From: an uncultured Oscillospiraceae bacterium
GTDB taxonomy: Bacteria; Bacillota; Clostridia; Oscillospirales; Oscillospiraceae
Reading direction: 5' to 3'
Assembly: GCA_934567355.1 (NCBI GenBank)
Contig: CAKTJC010000003.1
Coordinates: forward strand, 62,001-126,000
DNA: 64,000 nt
The notes under the pieces were generated by a model. That model ran no database searches. It saw nothing but the letters and a program-made list of their open reading frames with translations, and had not been told where the DNA came from. The translations under genes and the position numbers were made by a program. Positions 8,159-17,220 of this stretch are shown here, piece by piece (position 1 is the stretch's first letter; every line of letters starts with the position of its first letter).

Positions 8159-11100
8159 TTACCGCTTTTTCGTGGGTGCCGCCTGGGCGGTGGAGATGTT
8201 TCGCCAGCTACCAACATCGCTTTGTCCATATCCGTTTGCCCCAGTCGCGACCACGGTGCCGTCACTGCGCAGTCCTACGGTATGGGCATCACCCGCGCTG
8301 ATTGCTACAATGCTTTTCCAGCTGCTGACATTGCACTGACCATCGATATTCAATCCTGTTGCAACCATGGTGCCGTCACTGCGCAGACCCACGGTATGGG
8401 AGTGTCCCGCGCTGATTGCCACGATGTCCGTCCAACTGCTAGTGTTGCACTGGCCATAGTAATTCTCTCCAATCGCAACCACGGTGCCGTCACTGCGCAG
8501 ACCCACGGTATGGGAACCTTTTGCGCTGACTGCCACGATGTTCGTCCAACTGCCTGTATCACACTGACCATCACCATTTGATCCCGTTGCAACCACGGTA
8601 CCATCGCTACGCAGTGCCACGGTATGGAAATTTCCTGCACTAACTGCCACGATATTTCGCCAGCTGGCTGTGTTACATTGACCATTTCCGTTCGACCCAG
8701 TCGCGACCACGGTGCCATCACTACGCAGACCGACGGTATGGGGATCACCCGCGCTGACTGCCACGATGTTCGTCCAGCTGGCTGTGTTACACCCATCAAA
8801 GATATTTCCCCCTACTGCAACCACGGTACCGTCACTGCATAGTCCCACGGTATGGGAATATCCCGCGCTGATGTCAACAATGTTTGACCAGCTGCCTATG
8901 TTACATTGACCAGTGCTATTCGACCCAACTGCAACCACAGTGCCGTCGCTGCGCAGTCCCACAGTGTAGAGATTTCCCGCCGACAAAGGAGCTCGCTGAC
9001 TGGCAATAAAGCAATCTCTTGCCTCCCGTGCCTTTTCCTGACTATCACGGTAATTCAATTTCTCAAAAGCCCACATGGCCTGCATGTATTTCCCATCATT
9101 CATCAGCTGCTGTGCGGCCTGATAGGACTGTAGGCTGGCCTGCTCCTGGGACACTTCCTGCTTCGTTGCCGTAAAAAGATCTTCCCAGGGTTTGCCATTG
9201 TAAGTTTTGCCACTGTTCATAAAGAAATCGTAGGAAGTGACTTTGGATGTGTCAAAGCGTCCACAGTTGAGGGTTGATAGACTTCGGCAGTTATTGAACA
9301 TAAGAGACATGTTTGTAACATTCGAAGTATCAAAACTGCTCAAATCTAGATCGGGCAGATTGGAACATGTGTAGAACATCCCTCTCATATTCGTAACTTT
9401 CGAGGTGTCGAAGCTGCCCACGTTAAGGTTTGTCAGATTTACGCAGAGACTGAACATATGGTTCATATCAGTAACACGTGGAGTCTTAAAACTGCTCAGG
9501 TCAAGACCTGTCAAACTGGAACAGGAATAAAACATATAACTCATGTCCGTAACCCGCGAGGTATCAAAGCAACTATTAAAGTTAATTGTTTCCAAGCTGG
9601 AATAATTGGCAAAGAGCTTTGAACAATTTTGAGGGGCGATTACGGAGCCATTGGCGGCAATATAAAGATTACAATAATATCCGCTTGTCCAGTTTATCCA
9701 GCCGAGGACACTGGCATCCCCGGCTTGAGACAAATCCCAGGCATCCTCTGGGGCGGTCTCCAGCGAATTCAGAAAGGTAATTGCGACGACATCCTTACGC
9801 TGTATGTATTGTCCGAATACAGTAGAGCTTGTCGAGAGATAATTATCCTCTCGCAACACCCCGGGGTTCGTTTCGGCGGTCGGTGATTTCGCCGACGCTT
9901 CAGTAGGCTCTTCTACCGCAAACAGCTGCTCCCAGGGTTTGCCGTGGTAATGAGTTCCCTCAACCATAAAATCTTTGTAGGATACGACGCTTGACGTATC
10001 AAAGCGCCCCAGATTGAGGTTTGTCAGGTTGCAGTAAAAAAACATGCTGTCCATGTTTGTAACTTCCGAAGTATCAAAACCGCTCAGATTTAGATCTGTC
10101 AGGCTTTGGCAGGCTGAAAACATGCTGATCATACGCGTGACTCTCGAAGTGTTGAAACTGCTCACGTCAAGACTCCTTAAGCTTTCGCACATGGCGAACA
10201 TGCCACCCATATCCGTGACATTTGAGGTGTCAAAATTGTTCAACTCAAGGCGTTCTAAGCTTAGACAATACATGAACATACCGGACATATCCGTGACCTG
10301 CGAAGTATTGAAGCTGCGCACGTCAAGGCTCGTCAGATGATTACAGCCGCAGAACATACGTCTCATGCTTGTGACCTTCGATGTATCAAAACCGCTCAAA
10401 TCAAAACTCAACAGGTTCCCACAGCCATAGAACATATCACTCATATTTTTTGTCTGCGAGGTATCAAAGCAGCCATTAAAGTCGATTTCCTCCAAATTAG
10501 TATAGTCGGAGAAGAGCCTTGAGCAGTCCTCTGGTGCAACTACACTGCCGTCGGCCGCAATGTGAAGATCACAATTTCCTTCCGTTCCCGTTGCCCAGCC
10601 GAGTACGCTGCCGTCCGCTGCTTCAGAGATGTTCTCGGCATCTGCCGGGGCAGTCTCCAGTGAATTCAGGAAAGTAATGGTTTTGACGTCCTTACGCATG
10701 ATTCCCTGCACAAGCGACGGTGAATCGCCGGAGAGACTATCAATCAATACGGTTTTGTTCTCCAATACTCTGGAATTTGCTTTAATCGCAGGCGCTTCCG
10801 TAGGCGCTTCCGTAGGCGCTTCGGTAGGTGCTGCCGTAGGCACTGTCGCCGGTACTGTTGGTACTTCTGTCGGTGCCTCCGTTGGAGGTTCGGTGGGTAC
10901 CGCCCGGGGCACTGTCACCGGAATCTGCGCTGCCGTTTCGGTCGTCGCTTCCGTCTCCTGTGCCTGCGTAGGCTCAAGCGTCTGCGTATTCGCCATCTCA
11001 GAGCGTTTGCTGTAGCTGGAGATCACGATCCCAACCCCGCAGCTTGCCAGCAGCAGCGCCACGATGATCGCCGTGACCATAACATGGTAAATAACCGGCT

Positions 11101-12217
11101 GTTTCTGCTTCTTTTTGGGAGACTTCTTTTCCGGCGCTTCCTTTTTCGGCATTTGCCCCCGCTGCTGCGGAACCTGCTGCGCCTGCCGGGGGGCGTTGGC
11201 ATGAACGGCGGGTTCACGCTCAAGCTCCGTGGGGGTGTCAATAATGGTCGGATCCGAAATGGGGGCGGGGCGAGCCATGGGCTCCTGCCGCTGCATGCGG
11301 GGTGCGGCGGGGGTGCTCATGCAGCTTTGCAGCGCCGCCTGCATTTCCTCGGCGCTCCGGTAGCGCTCCGCCGGGGCGAAGGCGCAGGCCTTCAGTACGA
11401 TCTTTTTCAGCGCCTCGCTCCCGTCAACGGGCGGAGGCAGAGGCTCGCCGGACAAACGGCGCTCCTGCGCCTGCTGACGCTGCACCCCGGTGGGAATGCT
11501 GGGCGGCAGCGGCAGGAAGGGCAAGGTGTGCCGGTTCATCATCCAGTAGAGCACCATGCCCAGAGAATAGATGTCCACCGATGCCCCATAGTGCTGCCGG
11601 TTGGCTACCTCCGGCGCCATATAGCCGTAGGTGCCTGTCAGGGTGCCGGTGCCGGCCTTTTCGGATACCTTGGCGATGCCGAAATCCCCCAGCTTGAACG
11701 TGCCCTTGCCGGAAACCAGAATGTTTTCCGGCTTGATGTCCCGGTGGATGATGTTTTCCCCGTGGCAGGCGGTCAGCGCATTGCACAGCTGGATGCCCAG
11801 ATTGCATACCATGTCCTCGCTGTAGCTGCTGCCCAGCACCTTTTTCAGCGGATAGAGCAGCTCCATGCGGATGTAAATATCCCAGCCGATGCCGTCGTCA
11901 TGCTGGACATACTGGATGTCGTGGCAGTTGACGATATTGGGGCAGCCGCTCAGGGACTGCATGATGCCGTATTCGTTCACCAGCTCCTCCATCCGCCCCT
12001 TGTAGTGGGCGGTGATGCTGTCCTTGCTGAAGGACTGGGCGTAGAGCTCCCGGATATCCTCGCTGTCCCGGGGGACGGTGAGGCGCTTCAGGGCGCACTT
12101 CTCCACCCGCCCGCCGGGCAGGGTGCGCCGGATCTCATACACGCCGCCGAAGCTGCCCTCGCCGAGCTTGCGCGTGACTTCCCAGCCGGGGAAAATGAAT
12201 TCTTCCGATTGCGCCAT
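8159..12217 (-). CDS. Giant membrane Ser/Thr kinase with DUF285 and RCC1 ectodomain
   Basis: 1352 residues. Kinase domain: GEGSFGGVYE (19-28), ATP lysine K44, HRD 158-160, DFG 178-180, APE 201-203. A Lys/Pro-rich linker is followed by one membrane helix (about 375-400), a Thr/Pro stalk (APTEAPTEAP, ~430-478), two DUF285 blocks ending at GKPWEQLF and GKPWEDLF, one TPR-like unit (AAQQLMNDGKYMQAMWAF), and seven 38-residue RCC1 repeats. I chose ATG at 12215-12217, with GGAGGAACGACCT before it; an in-frame opening 53 codons upstream runs into the PP2C gene and has no ribosome-binding site. It lies 19 nt after the PP2C gene, so the phosphatase and kinase are probably co-transcribed. Inference: a surface sensor or adhesin whose kinase is reversed by that phosphatase. 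Confidence 0.9.
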   Translation of the reverse strand: MAQSEEFIFPGWEVTRKLGEGSFGGVYEIRRTLPGGRVEKCALKRLTVPRDSEDIRELYAQSFSKDSITAHYKGRMEELVNEYGIMQSLSGCPNIVNCHDIQYVQHDDGIGWDIYIRMELLYPLKKVLGSSYSEDMVCNLGIQLCNALTACHGENIIHRDIKPENILVSGKGTFKLGDFGIAKVSEKAGTGTLTGTYGYMAPEVANRQHYGASVDIYSLGMVLYWMMNRHTLPFLPLPPSIPTGVQRQQAQERRLSGEPLPPPVDGSEALKKIVLKACAFAPAERYRSAEEMQAALQSCMSTPAAPRMQRQEPMARPAPISDPTIIDTPTELEREPAVHANAPRQAQQVPQQRGQMPKKEAPEKKSPKKKQKQPVIYHVMVTAIIVALLLASCGVGIVISSYSKRSEMANTQTLEPTQAQETEATTETAAQIPVTVPRAVPTEPPTEAPTEVPTVPATVPTAAPTEAPTEAPTEAPAIKANSRVLENKTVLIDSLSGDSPSLVQGIMRKDVKTITFLNSLETAPADAENISEAADGSVLGWATGTEGNCDLHIAADGSVVAPEDCSRLFSDYTNLEEIDFNGCFDTSQTKNMSDMFYGCGNLLSFDLSGFDTSKVTSMRRMFCGCNHLTSLDVRSFNTSQVTDMSGMFMYCLSLERLELNNFDTSNVTDMGGMFAMCESLRSLDVSSFNTSRVTRMISMFSACQSLTDLNLSGFDTSEVTNMDSMFFYCNLTNLNLGRFDTSSVVSYKDFMVEGTHYHGKPWEQLFAVEEPTEASAKSPTAETNPGVLREDNYLSTSSTVFGQYIQRKDVVAITFLNSLETAPEDAWDLSQAGDASVLGWINWTSGYYCNLYIAANGSVIAPQNCSKLFANYSSLETINFNSCFDTSRVTDMSYMFYSCSSLTGLDLSSFKTPRVTDMNHMFSLCVNLTNLNVGSFDTSKVTNMRGMFYTCSNLPDLDLSSFDTSNVTNMSLMFNNCRSLSTLNCGRFDTSKVTSYDFFMNSGKTYNGKPWEDLFTATKQEVSQEQASLQSYQAAQQLMNDGKYMQAMWAFEKLNYRDSQEKAREARDCFIASQRAPLSAGNLYTVGLRSDGTVVAVGSNSTGQCNIGSWSNIVDISAGYSHTVGLCSDGTVVAVGGNIFDGCNTASWTNIVAVSAGDPHTVGLRSDGTVVATGSNGNGQCNTASWRNIVAVSAGNFHTVALRSDGTVVATGSNGDGQCDTGSWTNIVAVSAKGSHTVGLRSDGTVVAIGENYYGQCNTSSWTDIVAISAGHSHTVGLRSDGTMVATGLNIDGQCNVSSWKSIVAISAGDAHTVGLRSDGTVVATGANGYGQSDVGSWRNISTAQAAPTKKR

Positions 12218-12236
12218 AGGTCGTTCCTCCGTTTCG

Positions 12237-13010
12237 TTACAGGGCAGAGCCGGTGATGCGGGCGATGATGAGGGTGATGTTGTCCTTGCCGCCGTGGTCG
12301 AGGGCGGTCTGGAGCAGGCGATTGGCGCACAGCTCCACATCCGGGGTGCTGCTGAGGATCTCCGTGATCTCCACATTGGGCACCATGTCCGTCAGACCGT
12401 CGCTGCACACCAGAAAAATATCGCCGCTGTTGAGCCGATCCTTTACGATGTGCGGCTCCATGCGCACCTCGCTGGGATCCATGCCCAGGTGCTGGCTCAG
12501 GGGCGCTTTGCGTCCCTCCGGCATGGGGCGGGCGGACACGTGATCCACGGACAGCTGGGAGAACACATTCTCCCGCAGCCGATAGATGCGGCTGTCGCCC
12601 ACGTTGCAGGCGTAGGCGAACCGGGGCGTCAGGTACAGTGCCGCCATGGTGGTGCCCATGCGGCTGGTCAGCAGCGCCTGCGCCTTTTCAAAGACGGCGG
12701 TGTTGAGCGCCTGGGACATTTCGTACAGGTATTTTCCAACGGAAACATAGAACTGCTTCGGCTGCTGCACATACTCCCGCAGCCGCTCCACTGCGGCAAA
12801 GGAGGCCTGCTCGCCGTAATTTTCGCCGCCCATTCCGTCAAAAACAGCAAAGCACGACTCCCGCTTCAGGCTGTCTTCCCAAAGCAGGGGGTCGTGCGTG
12901 CCGGTATGCTGCTCCTCCATGCAGATGTCATGGAAGTAGAAATTATCTTCATTATTCGCCCGCCGGTTCCCCGTATGGCTCAGGCAGGCGGCCTGGAGTG
13001 TAAATGACAT
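12237..13010 (-). CDS. PP2C-family Ser/Thr protein phosphatase
   Basis: 257 residues, the usual size for a bacterial Stp/PrpC phosphatase. Metal-binding and signature motifs are all seen: NEDNF (20-24), FDGMGG (57-62), VGDSRIY, LVCSDGLTD and GGKDNIT. These enzymes remove phosphate from Ser/Thr with two Mn/Mg ions, usually opposing Hanks kinases. Start ATG at 13008-13010 with AAGGGGAG 9 nt upstream; a longer in-frame reading into the intergenic hairpins is not supported. It sits directly before the giant kinase gene (19-nt gap), the classic phosphatase-kinase pairing. Confidence 0.93.
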   Translation of the reverse strand: MSFTLQAACLSHTGNRRANNEDNFYFHDICMEEQHTGTHDPLLWEDSLKRESCFAVFDGMGGENYGEQASFAAVERLREYVQQPKQFYVSVGKYLYEMSQALNTAVFEKAQALLTSRMGTTMAALYLTPRFAYACNVGDSRIYRLRENVFSQLSVDHVSARPMPEGRKAPLSQHLGMDPSEVRMEPHIVKDRLNSGDIFLVCSDGLTDMVPNVEITEILSSTPDVELCANRLLQTALDHGGKDNITLIIARITGSAL

Positions 13011-13043
13011 GTTAAAATTCTCCCCTTTATAGATTGCCCGGAA

Positions 13044-13103
13044 AGCCGGGGAATCCGCGTGTGAATTCCCCGGCTTCGTGTCCGGCAGGCGGGGCACGAA
13101 GCC
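13044..13103. other. Two overlapping, mutually exclusive hairpins before PP2C gene
   Basis: Arms 13044-13054/13065-13075 (AGCCGGGGAAT with ATTCCCCGGCT) form a perfect 11-bp stem. Arms 13072-13080/13095-13103 (GGCTTCGTG with CACGAAGCC) form a second. They share bases 13072-13075, so both cannot form fully at once. No U-run follows either on the minus strand, so an RNA stability or processing element is more likely than a terminator. Confidence 0.5.
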
Positions 13104-13163
13104 CCATTTCAGTATTTTATACACAAAAGCACAGGCAAGCGTTACACCCTTCTGGAAAAAGAG

Positions 13164-14315
13164 TTATTTTGTGTCCTTATCCTTAAGCTGTTTCGGCGAG
13201 ACGAAGCGGATGCTGGAATTATCATCGTAATCCTTTTCAAAATTCTTGCGCGCCAGCCAGTATCCGTCGCCCTCGTATTCCACCTTGTTGACGCTCTGGG
13301 CGCCGGAGAAGGCCTGATGGCCGATGTATTGCAGGGTGGCGGGATAGATGACGTGCTCCAGAGCGGTGCAGCCGGAGAAGGCGCGGTCTTCAATGCGCTC
13401 CACGGCGGTGCCCAGGGTCAGCTTCTTGATGCCGGTGCAGCCGGAAAAGGCCTCCGCGCCGATGATTTTGCAGCCTTCGCCGAGGGAAATGTCCCACAGT
13501 GCGGTGCAGTTTGCAAAGGCTGCGGTTCCCAGGTTGCCCTCCACGGAAAGCTGCTCCAGAGCGGTGCAGCCGGAGAAGGCGCGGCTCCCAACCTGCCCGA
13601 TCGAGGTGCCCAGGCTCAGACTCTTCAGCCCGACACAGCCGGAGAAGGCGTCGCTGCCAATGCTGTGACAGTTTTCGCCCAGGGTAAGGTCACGCAGGGA
13701 GGTGCAGTCGGCAAAGGTAAGCTCACCCACATCGGCGTCCACGGTGGCGGACAGCAGCATGGAGCAGTCCATGAACAGCCGCCGCCCCAGCGTGGTCACG
13801 TTGGAGGGGATGTCCGCACTGCGCAGGGAGGCACAGCCCTGGAAGGCATAGTCGCCGATCGATGTCAGGCTCTCGGGAAATACGATTTTATCCAGCGACG
13901 CACATTTGGAAAAGGCGAGGGAGGCAATGGAGCGCACGCCGCTGCCCAGGTTGACCTGACGGATGACCTCCAGGTCGCTGCATGCACTGGAGTCGACGGT
14001 CTCCACATTCAGCGTCAGAATGGTGGCGCTCTTGAGCGGCTCAGCCAGCAGCGGCTCCACCTTCAGCTGCGCCGTCAGGTTTACGCCGCTGATCTCCAGC
14101 TCGTTATTGACGTACAGGGTATAGCTGGAGCCGTCCGTCAGCTGCCCATGGGACTGGACACTTTTTTGCTGCTGCCCGGCCATAGGCTCGTCCGCCGGGC
14201 GGGTATGCTCCAGCGCCGGCAGAGCGCTGTCAGCCGGCTGGTTGCCGCCGATGCTGCCGCAGCCGCTCAGCAGAGCCGCTGCCAGCAGAGCCGCCGCAAG
14301 CTTTGTCTTTTTCAT
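13164..14315 (-). CDS. LRR_5 (BspA-type) leucine-rich repeat lipoprotein
   Basis: 383 residues. The N-terminus MKKTKLAAALLAAALLSGC is a typical lipoprotein signal with lipobox LSGC, so the protein should be anchored to the outer face of the membrane. Then come about ten LRR_5 repeats of the type AFSGCTALEHVIYPATLQYIG. Family members are surface binding proteins. The ATG at 14313-14315 overlaps the TGA of the TIR-FHA gene (ATGA), so translation is probably coupled; AAGGAG lies 10 nt upstream. It may be a surface partner of the kinases, but nothing in the sequence names its ligand. Confidence 0.9.
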   Translation of the reverse strand: MKKTKLAAALLAAALLSGCGSIGGNQPADSALPALEHTRPADEPMAGQQQKSVQSHGQLTDGSSYTLYVNNELEISGVNLTAQLKVEPLLAEPLKSATILTLNVETVDSSACSDLEVIRQVNLGSGVRSIASLAFSKCASLDKIVFPESLTSIGDYAFQGCASLRSADIPSNVTTLGRRLFMDCSMLLSATVDADVGELTFADCTSLRDLTLGENCHSIGSDAFSGCVGLKSLSLGTSIGQVGSRAFSGCTALEQLSVEGNLGTAAFANCTALWDISLGEGCKIIGAEAFSGCTGIKKLTLGTAVERIEDRAFSGCTALEHVIYPATLQYIGHQAFSGAQSVNKVEYEGDGYWLARKNFEKDYDDNSSIRFVSPKQLKDKDTK

Positions 14316-16843
14316 TCCGCATTGCTCCTTCCACAAAAAAGCACCAGGGGAACCTGTAGATACTGATAACTTTCTGCGCCGATATTCAGGGCGGCATTGC
14401 CGGAGAGTACCCGGCGCTGCCCTTCGTCCAGCAATTCTCCGTCCACGCTGACGCACTGGGGCTGGAATGCCCGCAGGACGATCCCGTCCTGCTCCGCCGT
14501 CAGTTCGGCGCACCGGCTGCTGGGCGTCCGGCCGATCAAAACGGTTCGCTCCGGGTCAACATAGTCAAATCGAAGCGGTGCGGCAGTGATGGGCAGAAGC
14601 GCGCCGTCGGACGCCCGCTTCAGCAGCGCGGCATATCCCAGCGAGGAGATCAGGCCGGCTGCCGCGTCGAAGGCCACCAGGATCTGCTCATCCGCCAGGG
14701 TGAGCACCGCTGTGTCGCCGATCTGCACGGTCTGCTTCGGCTCCAGTCGGCTGCCGTCTACAAAGGTGCCGTTGGCAGAGCGGCAGTCTCTTACAAAATG
14801 CTTTCCGCCGTGGGCGAACACCTCCGCGTGGCGGCGGCTCATGCGGCTGTTGGCAGGAAAGGGAATATCACACTGATTCACCTTCCGGCCGATGACCGTG
14901 GACTGCACCTTGCCGGTGAAGGTCTCGCCGGTGGTCAGGTCGATCAGCAGCAGCCGTTCCGGCGCGGCGGCCGTATCGCACACTGTGCGGTCGTCATCGT
15001 CTGCGTCCGGATGCAGCGCTTTTTGCTGCTCCTCCTCGCGGCGCAGGGCTTCCGCCCTTTCCCGGCAGCGCAGCTGCTGGCTGCCGCTGTCCCGGTAGCT
15101 GCCCAGGGTGGCGAACATCCGCTCCGCTGCGGCCAGAGGCTGGAGCGAATCCGCCGCAGCCAATATGTTGCACGCGTCCTGATAGCGCTGCTCCAGGGCG
15201 CGGAGCGCTTCCCGCCTCTGCCGGTATTGCACCAGCAGGGCGGGGGCATCCTGCCACTGACCCAGGGAGGTCAGGATGGCGATCGCTTCCTCCAGGTTTT
15301 CGGGTGCGTCCAGCGCGGCCAGCTCCCGCGCCTGGGCAAGGCGCAGATCCTTTTCCGCTGCCTCCGCTTTTTCCAGGCACAGGGTATGCTGCTGCCTGCT
15401 GTCTTCAAAATCGTTCAGTGCTTCAAACTGCTGCGCTGCCGCAAGATAATCCTCCTGCGTACAGGCGCACAAGAGCGCCTCGCAGGCGGCGCGGTATGCT
15501 TCCTGCAGCCGTGCGCGGGGATCCTCCAGCATAATTTCGCGGCAGCGGAACTGCTCCCGCCCCAGGCGGATGGTATCACCGCCGTGCAGGACGGTGCCCG
15601 GTGCCCCGGCGTCGATCCGCTGGGAATTGACGTAGGTTCCGTTTTTGGAGGTATCCGTCAGACGCATTTCGCCGCCGCTGACGGCGATGCTGCCGTGGCT
15701 ATGGCTGATGCGCGCGTCGCGCATGGAGCCGCGCACCCAGGGGTGGCTGCGCCCAAGCGTCAGGCCCTCCTGCGCGATCAGCTTCCGCTCTCCTGTGGCC
15801 TCCGCTTCCAGGAGGAAGAGCTTCCCCTGCTGCTGCACCCAGGCGGCGTCGGCTCCCTGCAGGACGGCATAGCAGCACTCGTCCACCTCTGCCACGGTGC
15901 AGGCGGAGCAGGGAGTGCCGCCCGCTTCCGCATCTCCCCCGGGAAGCCGCACCTTCGCGCCGCCGCACGCCCGGATGGTAAGGGCGTCGGTTCTCTCCAA
16001 AAGCGCACTGCGCTCCGGCGCACTGCCCGGCAGGCGCAGCTGCCCGTCCACCGGATGCAGCAGCATGCCCTCCGGCAGACATACCGCAAAGAAGGGAATG
16101 CCCTGCTCCGCGACGGTATCGTCGTCCGCACGGGTGGTTTCCAGTTCATCGCAGGTGTTTTCCGATTCGCTGCGGGTGCCGTCATCCTGAGCGGGAAGCG
16201 GCGGCATCTCAATGCCGTCGGCGGGAGGGACGGAGGGATCCTGATCGCTCAGATCCTTGATCGAAGGAACGATCCACGGATCGATCGGCTCTTTTTCTTC
16301 ATCCTCCGCCGCTACGGCTGATCCCTGCCCGTGCTGCTCAAGCATCTGATCGATCAGGCTCGGCACGACCGGCTTTATTTCTTCCTGGGTCAGCTGTATG
16401 GGCGCTCCCTTGCACGCCGCAAGGGGGGCAAGCGCCGCCACCTTCTGCGCCCACTGCGCCTGCGGCAGCTCGCTCAGCTGCACATGCTGGGTGCTGGCCA
16501 GCTGGAGCCGGATGCCGCCGATGAGGGTAAAGTCCTCCATTTTCAGGGGGAGGATCAGCTTTTTGTCCTCCACCTGGAAGGTCAGCTCGTTTTTGCAGTT
16601 GTGGGAAAGGCAATATGCCTTGGTGATCGCCGGCAGGAATGCGGCGCAGTTTTCCAGCTTGTCCGCAATCACCTCCGGCCACTCGTCGCCGATGGTGATG
16701 CCGCTGTCAAACCAGATGCGGTAGCCCATCTGGGTCAGCGCCTCGATCAGGGGATATACCACCGCGCTGTCTTTGTGGCAATAGCTGAAGAAGATAAAGG
16801 GTTCGCTGCCCTCATAGGGCTTTGCTCTGCATTTCGGTTCCAA
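14312..16843 (-). CDS. TIR domain protein with FHA phosphopeptide-binding domains
   Basis: 843 residues, cytoplasmic. A TIR_2-type domain spans about 14-135 (FIFFSYCHKDS, GYRIWFDSGI, and DEWPEVI, whose Glu57 could be the catalytic glutamate of NAD-cleaving TIRs). A disordered acidic linker follows. FHA 1 lies at about 360-436 (LGRS, SHSHG, NGTYVN) and FHA 2 at about 645-725 (IGRKVNQCDI, SRRHAE, NGTFVD), with two TPR-like stretches between, and a weaker third FHA-like segment at the end. FHA domains bind phosphothreonine, so this is the natural reader of the adjacent kinases. The start is TTG at 16841-16843, 9 nt after AAGGGGG. By family, TIR proteins either scaffold or hydrolyse NAD; which applies here is unknown. 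Confidence 0.88.
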   Translation of the reverse strand: MEPKCRAKPYEGSEPFIFFSYCHKDSAVVYPLIEALTQMGYRIWFDSGITIGDEWPEVIADKLENCAAFLPAITKAYCLSHNCKNELTFQVEDKKLILPLKMEDFTLIGGIRLQLASTQHVQLSELPQAQWAQKVAALAPLAACKGAPIQLTQEEIKPVVPSLIDQMLEQHGQGSAVAAEDEEKEPIDPWIVPSIKDLSDQDPSVPPADGIEMPPLPAQDDGTRSESENTCDELETTRADDDTVAEQGIPFFAVCLPEGMLLHPVDGQLRLPGSAPERSALLERTDALTIRACGGAKVRLPGGDAEAGGTPCSACTVAEVDECCYAVLQGADAAWVQQQGKLFLLEAEATGERKLIAQEGLTLGRSHPWVRGSMRDARISHSHGSIAVSGGEMRLTDTSKNGTYVNSQRIDAGAPGTVLHGGDTIRLGREQFRCREIMLEDPRARLQEAYRAACEALLCACTQEDYLAAAQQFEALNDFEDSRQQHTLCLEKAEAAEKDLRLAQARELAALDAPENLEEAIAILTSLGQWQDAPALLVQYRQRREALRALEQRYQDACNILAAADSLQPLAAAERMFATLGSYRDSGSQQLRCRERAEALRREEEQQKALHPDADDDDRTVCDTAAAPERLLLIDLTTGETFTGKVQSTVIGRKVNQCDIPFPANSRMSRRHAEVFAHGGKHFVRDCRSANGTFVDGSRLEPKQTVQIGDTAVLTLADEQILVAFDAAAGLISSLGYAALLKRASDGALLPITAAPLRFDYVDPERTVLIGRTPSSRCAELTAEQDGIVLRAFQPQCVSVDGELLDEGQRRVLSGNAALNIGAESYQYLQVPLVLFCGRSNAE

Positions 16844-16857
16844 TTTTCTGCGCCCCC

Positions 16858-17220
16858 TTACTGAATATCAAACAGGAATCCCGCGCCCACGGCATCCATT
16901 GCCTCTTTGGCCTCCGCAGAGAGATTGCGCAGCACCAGGGTCTGGTGCCTGGCATCGGCGGAACGCTGGATCACCCGCATTGCCTGCAGATATGCATTGG
17001 AAAGATAGCGCACCTCATGCATATCCAGAACCAGCGACAGGCCTACGGAGCTCAGGGCGTTTACTTCGTCCAGAAACACATAGGCGGTGTCTGCCCGCAG
17101 TCTGCCGCCCAGTGAAATGGCGGCGGTGCTGCCCTCGATGGCTTCGTTGAGCCAGCAGATGGTCTCGTCGTTTTCTTTCACAACGATCCGGTTTTCTTCC
17201 ATATCAATTGTAAATGCCAT
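16858..17220 (-). CDS. STAS-domain, anti-sigma-factor-antagonist-like protein
   Basis: 120 residues with the STAS pattern: beta strands rich in VV/ISLGGRLRADTA, then LSLVLDMHEVRYLSNAYLQAM, which aligns with the phospho-switch segment (D-S-S-G-L) of SpoIIAA/RsbV. The serine of YLSNA sits where the phosphorylated serine would be. Its ATG overlaps the stop of the upstream ABC gene (TAATG). In the classical families such proteins are switched by Ser kinases and PP2C phosphatases, both of which are encoded here. No anti-sigma kinase of the RsbW type is visible, so the partner is open. Confidence 0.78.
   Translation of the reverse strand: MAFTIDMEENRIVVKENDETICWLNEAIEGSTAAISLGGRLRADTAYVFLDEVNALSSVGLSLVLDMHEVRYLSNAYLQAMRVIQRSADARHQTLVLRNLSAEAKEAMDAVGAGFLFDIQ

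Noticed and set aside
8190..8985. Regular repeats resembling a CRISPR array
   Set aside because: The 114-bp units are in frame and encode RCC1 repeats; there are no short unique spacers and no cas genes.
1297..12217. Eukaryotic DNA contamination because of kinases and RCC1 repeats
   Set aside because: Genes have bacterial ribosome-binding sites, no introns and bacterial neighbours; such kinases are common in Firmicutes.
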